A stretch of DNA of 64,000 nt from Congeria kusceri (taxonomy: Eukaryota; Mollusca; Bivalvia; Myida; Dreissenidae). Every line of letters begins with the position of its first letter. Position 1 is the stretch's first letter. The notes beneath the pieces are model-generated. The model was given only the letters and a program-made list of their open reading frames with translations, did not search any database and was not told the origin of the DNA. Where the stretch lies: positions 176,001 to 240,000 of the forward strand of contig JAPFQT010000167.1 in assembly GCA_027627225.1 (NCBI GenBank), written 5' to 3'. The position numbers were made by a program, and so were the translations under genes. Below are positions 60,110 to 64,000 of this stretch, piece after piece.

Positions 60110-63000
60110 TTGTAGCACTCATTGTTGATTTTTTTTGTTACACTTACGATTACCCTTTCAGCCAGACAGGCCATAATTTTAACTTGACATGGTAGGGTTT
60201 TATTTTTATTTAAATAGACTGTATATATGAGTATAAATTCACATATTCTTAACTTACTATTTGACTGGATACTTCAAACTATGGAGAGTTCATTCCAGGA
60301 TACTTGTACCAGATATCAGAAAGTCTCTAAATGTTCTACAATAATCCGGCCGCGTTGCACTGTAGAACAAGTAGTCATTACTTTGCAAATCCACGAGTTG
60401 TCAGATTGACCCCTTGATTTGTTATCTACATGGCAGAATCGAACCTTGACTTCATGAGAAAATAAAATAATATATAACTTGTGTTTTGTTAAATATAAGC
60501 TGTATGGTGCTAATATGTTCAAGGTTAATACAGCAAATACTTTAACGAATACATTTAAAGGTATTTTGGTGTGTTAACCATATACTAGTCTGCTAACGGT
60601 ATGACTCAATATCGAAAACAACTTATTTCTATGAAATAACTACTAATAAGGGCTTTTAGATGTTTTTACCTCTAAAATGACAGGGCAACTTAGAAGACAT
60701 TTTGAACCAAAGACATTTCAAGCCAAATTTTATTAGTGTTTATAGTTATTCTTTGGTAGGATTTGTTGAACCTAAATTAATAGTATTTATTTTTTTATTC
60801 AGTGTGTTATGCGACAAATAATTTTGAATATAGTTTAGACATCATAAGTATAATTAGCAGTTAATTATAATAATATAATAATATTATATTATAATAATAA
60901 TGTTAAAAAAGTAACACTATTATTTACTTTATGACTACTTTCTTACAATATGGGACCAATAAATAGAATAAAAATAAAGAAATACTGTTATAATATTTTT
61001 AATAAAAAATCTTCAGACATTTTGAATCAGCTTTGATCAATGTGTTGACATCAGATGGTCAATGATTTTACTTTGTTAATATTTTGTATACACATAATAC
61101 ATTACAATGATTAATGTAGTCTTATTAATAAGCCTTGCAACAAATGAACAAAAACACTTCTTTTTATACAGGGCTAAATTCAGTGGAATGCCTAATGGCC
61201 CAAAGACCTTTTTAGTGGTGGAAAAATACACCCATTCCCAATGCCAAATATTGTTTACAGTGTTTTTTTAGGGCCAATTTGGGGAATAAATTCTGCCCCA
61301 TTCCCCTGCTAAAAAGTATATGTTTTTACCCCTATATTTGCCTTAAAATTCCCTTCAGAATGTATGCTTTATTTTGCAAATTGGCCAAAATCAGACAAAA
61401 ATTGACAAAGATAGAGGCATTTTCGTAAACAATCTCAGCAAATTTTCATCAAACCAAGTAAGTGGATAATCTAAGTTATCATTTATAGCAAAGCAATTGA
61501 TTAATGTTTTAAAACAAAGTAGAATTTAAACATCTAATAATGCTTTTCGAAAAAAATAATTCCCCTTTTGCCGTAAAATTCCATATCTGAAGAGCCCCGC
61601 CACCTTTCCCCTTAAGGTGAACAAAACACAGGTTTATTTTTCCCAATTGGAGGAAAAAAAAATCGCAAATCAGAAGTAACAATATGCTAAATACATAAGA
61701 AATGTGATTCTACGTTGTAAATCATAAACTTACTTGTGTGTGTTTGTGTGCATGCCACTGTGTAGTGATAAACACCATTAAAATACCAAATTCAACCGAT
61801 AAAACAACAGTTCAAGTTGTTTATTATCTAAATTTCTTTCTTAATTTTTTCCGAATTGCAATTTTTCATATAACGAAATTCCCAATTTGAAGGGTACCAG
61901 ACCCATTCCCAAAGCAGTGAAAAAATTATTCAACTGAAACTTTAAAATTTTAAATTTCCATTATTTGCTAAATGAAAGTTATCCATTAACATATTTTACT
62001 GAAACAACACCTAAACTGCTTATCATGTGTGGGTGTGTGTGTATGTGTGTAAATGCAAACGATAAAATATGTTGTACTCACTGTAAAATAATTTGGAGAA
62101 TTTTATCAAACTGTATATGTAATTACAACTCATTATCAATACATAATACAAATTAGACAATAGCAAACAGTTCTAAGCATTGCAAAAAACACACACATAC
62201 GGCCGGGGAGTACTTGTTGGACTTGACTTTGCACCGTGTGGTGAGCTGGTTTGGTTGGTATATTTTCAAAATTTCCTAATGTATGGACAATATGTGCGTC
62301 TTAGTGCAGTATTTAGTAGGACCGTAACAGAATACCGATTAAAGTCGACGCAGTGGAGGACAGCGTGATATGTTAAAAAAAATCCAATAGTATGTAGGTT
62401 TAAATTGCTCAGGCATCCAAATTGAAAAGTGTTATCACACCAATATTCATGGGATATTAATTATGAATGGTTTATCTAACCATGTAAGTAACTTTCATTC
62501 CAATCCATTCACATTATCTATGTTATTTCGGGACTTGAAAGTTGCAATTAAAATCCTGTCGGAACAACATAGACTGTAAGACAAAGAAGGAACATTTTCG
62601 AAAGTTAGTTACTGTTAAACGTTTTCCACCACAGATGACATAACTGGATTAGCTCGAATGTTTGCATAGGGCTTACATTTAGAGCTAGTCCTGACCTTCA
62701 TTCTAAAAAAATAACAAATTTAATAATGAGTTAACATTTCGTCTTCATCTGTGCAAAAACGAAGCTATATTTAAATCGACGTGTTTTTTCTGTTTCTACT
62801 ATCAGCATATCTACAATCACGGCTGGAACCTCCATTTTGAAATGACCACACAAATACCGGAATCTGATTGGCTGCGTCCCAATACTAAGCCATAGTATAC
62901 ATAGGCTACACTGCACTAACATGTTTGAACGTATGCTGAAACAAACTCCTCGCAGCGGTTAGCTCCCCTATCGGTTAACGGTAACCTATGCCATCACAAG
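60110..63000. other. AT-rich stretch with decayed repeats
   Basis: No exon was recognised. An AT palindromic patch (TAATAATATAATAATATTAT..) sits at 60865-60905. Between 61160 and 61920 the blocks CACCCATTCCCAATG, GCCCCATTCCCCTGC and GACCCATTCCCAAAG recur, suggesting an old repeat. A TG-rich microsatellite lies at about 62025-62050. Confidence 0.35.
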
Positions 63001-63003
63001 TAA

Positions 63004-63027
63004 AATCCTTCCAGATCTGGAAGGATT
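63004..63027. repeat. 24-bp perfect palindrome
   Basis: AATCCTTCCAGA / TCTGGAAGGATT is perfectly self-complementary without a loop. Function unknown; it could be a dimer-binding site or chance. Confidence 0.8.
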
Positions 63028-63502
63028 ACGTGTTTGTAACGTTTACTCATTTAATTCAACTAAGTGCAATTTTCTACATAATTGGATTATTATGTATCGT
63101 TTGCAGTCAATAATAAAAACAGAAAAAGAAAATAACTAATTAAAACCATAAAATAAAAACTAGAAGATTTAAACCGAGCATCATCACGTGGTTATTATTG
63201 CGGCAGGGATTTTATTAGAGCTATGCTCGGAACCAGTCAAATCTCTGCGCGGAGATTGATGCTGAAAATGTATTTTTAGCAGATTTTTTGTACATGTATG
63301 TGCAATGCAATGTTGTTTTTTTTCGAAAAGGCTAAGCTTATATTTAAATGTTCATATATTAGACAAAAACAACATACATATGTATTGGCTTCATGTTTAA
63401 TATCAATTGAACGTATTTCAACAGAACTTGAATCTACTCTTTCATTTGTTTTTTTAAATTAACAAATGATCAACCCCCCATACGTGGTTGATATAAAAGG
63501 AA

Positions 63503-63747
63503 AATTGCCCAGCCATACATCTTTCGTGCAATCTTTTAACATAATTGTAAAAAGAAGATACTGTAAGTGTCTGTACATTATTCGGGAAAAAATATAATAA
63601 TACAAAAGAAGCTCGGGGAGAAGGGCAAATTGCCCAGCCATACATCTTTCGTGCAATCTTTTAACATAATTGTAAAAAGCAGATACTGTAAGTGTCTGTA
63701 CATTATTCGGGAAAAAATATAATAATACAAAAGAAGCTCGGGGAGGG
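63503..63747 (+). repeat. 125-bp tandem duplication, nearly identical copies
   Basis: Copies start at 63503 and 63628 with AATTGCCCAGCCATACATCT and end in AAGCTCGGGGAG. I see only one internal substitution (AAGAAGAT against AAGCAGAT) plus edge differences, so the duplication is recent or kept uniform. It is non-coding; the overlapping minus-strand frames at 63454-63656 come from the repeat. Confidence 0.9.
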
Positions 63748-64000
63748 GGGCATTTCTTAGTATTGTAATTTTTTTATTAATTTAGAGATGTAATGAATGC
63801 TAGCAAGTAAGGTTTTTATACATGTCCTCTTCATTTAGACGTTACATTTTGCATAAAAATACATGAAATTTTAATATATTCAGCATTCCATTGTCGAACA
63901 GCCCAGAGGGGCAGCATGGGAACCAAAGCTACTTCAAGCTGGATCTTTCCCTACCATGATTATTATTACGAACTCCAATAATATTACACAACCAGAATAA

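Noticed and set aside
60227..60522. Opposed 60- and 68-codon frames
   Set aside because: No start context, splice signals or similarity. The lengths are within chance expectation.
63454..63656. Two overlapping 63-65-codon minus-strand frames
   Set aside because: They come from the 125-bp tandem duplication in two frames and share no features of a protein family.

Overview
This is AT-rich, intron-rich animal DNA. Short protein-coding exons sit hundreds to thousands of bases apart between GT..AG splice sites, and most of the window is repeats. Several repeats match types I remember from bivalve mollusc genomes: tRNA-derived SINEs with a conserved CCGGTTTCCCCCCAC block, elements ending in an AGCTCACC...GGTGAGCT hairpin, and tandem units with CCGTCCGTCC-type ends. 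A heterodont bivalve is my best guess. No database search was possible, so the species is not claimed.

Gene 1 (plus strand, about 3.0-22.5 kb) is read from a chain of small exons joined almost entirely in phase 1. The eight exons from 3.0 to 6.5 kb encode a coiled-coil-like start, an amphipathic helical exon, an alpha/beta segment resembling the TRADD-N-type fold, a polar linker and an unrecognised Cys-containing domain. Isolated exons follow at 11.9, 13.2 and 15.4 kb. Two acidic, tyrosine-bearing exons at 20.8 and 22.1 kb look like a C-terminal tail. Two frameshifts break the 5' part. The unit from 7.3 to 9.6 kb is a diverged duplicate of 11.0-12.15 kb, including one exon.

Gene 2 (plus strand, about 33.9-42.6 kb) is an immunoglobulin-superfamily receptor: signal peptide, five Ig-type exons, a transmembrane exon and a short tyrosine-containing tail. 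Every junction from the second Ig domain onward is phase 1. The first Ig exon carries a frameshift and a stop, and its junction to the next exon is out of phase. The tail either stops at 37829 or uses a strong donor at 37825 and continues to an exon at 42508 ending in a YLSL motif. In the second case a degenerate LINE lies in the last intron.

Mobile DNA: three LINE remnants on the minus strand (2.2-2.9, 38.3-42.1 and 45.3-47.6 kb) belong to two types. There are five tRNA-derived SINE copies, and a deleted Tigger/pogo-type transposon (58749-59719, TA target duplication) keeps the start of a CENP-B-like transposase. Three hairpin-ended repeats, a 145-bp hairpin element (51386-51530) and many local tandem duplications are also present.

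The most distinctive structure is a palindrome satellite at 54.3-56.2 kb: about 35 units of very regular 57-bp period, each centred on GATACGCCGGCGTATC or a near copy, with signs of higher-order repeats. Two further units lie at 52.8-52.95 kb. A 1.38-kb segment with long inverted termini (about 52942-54321) separates them and looks like a transposon inserted into the array.
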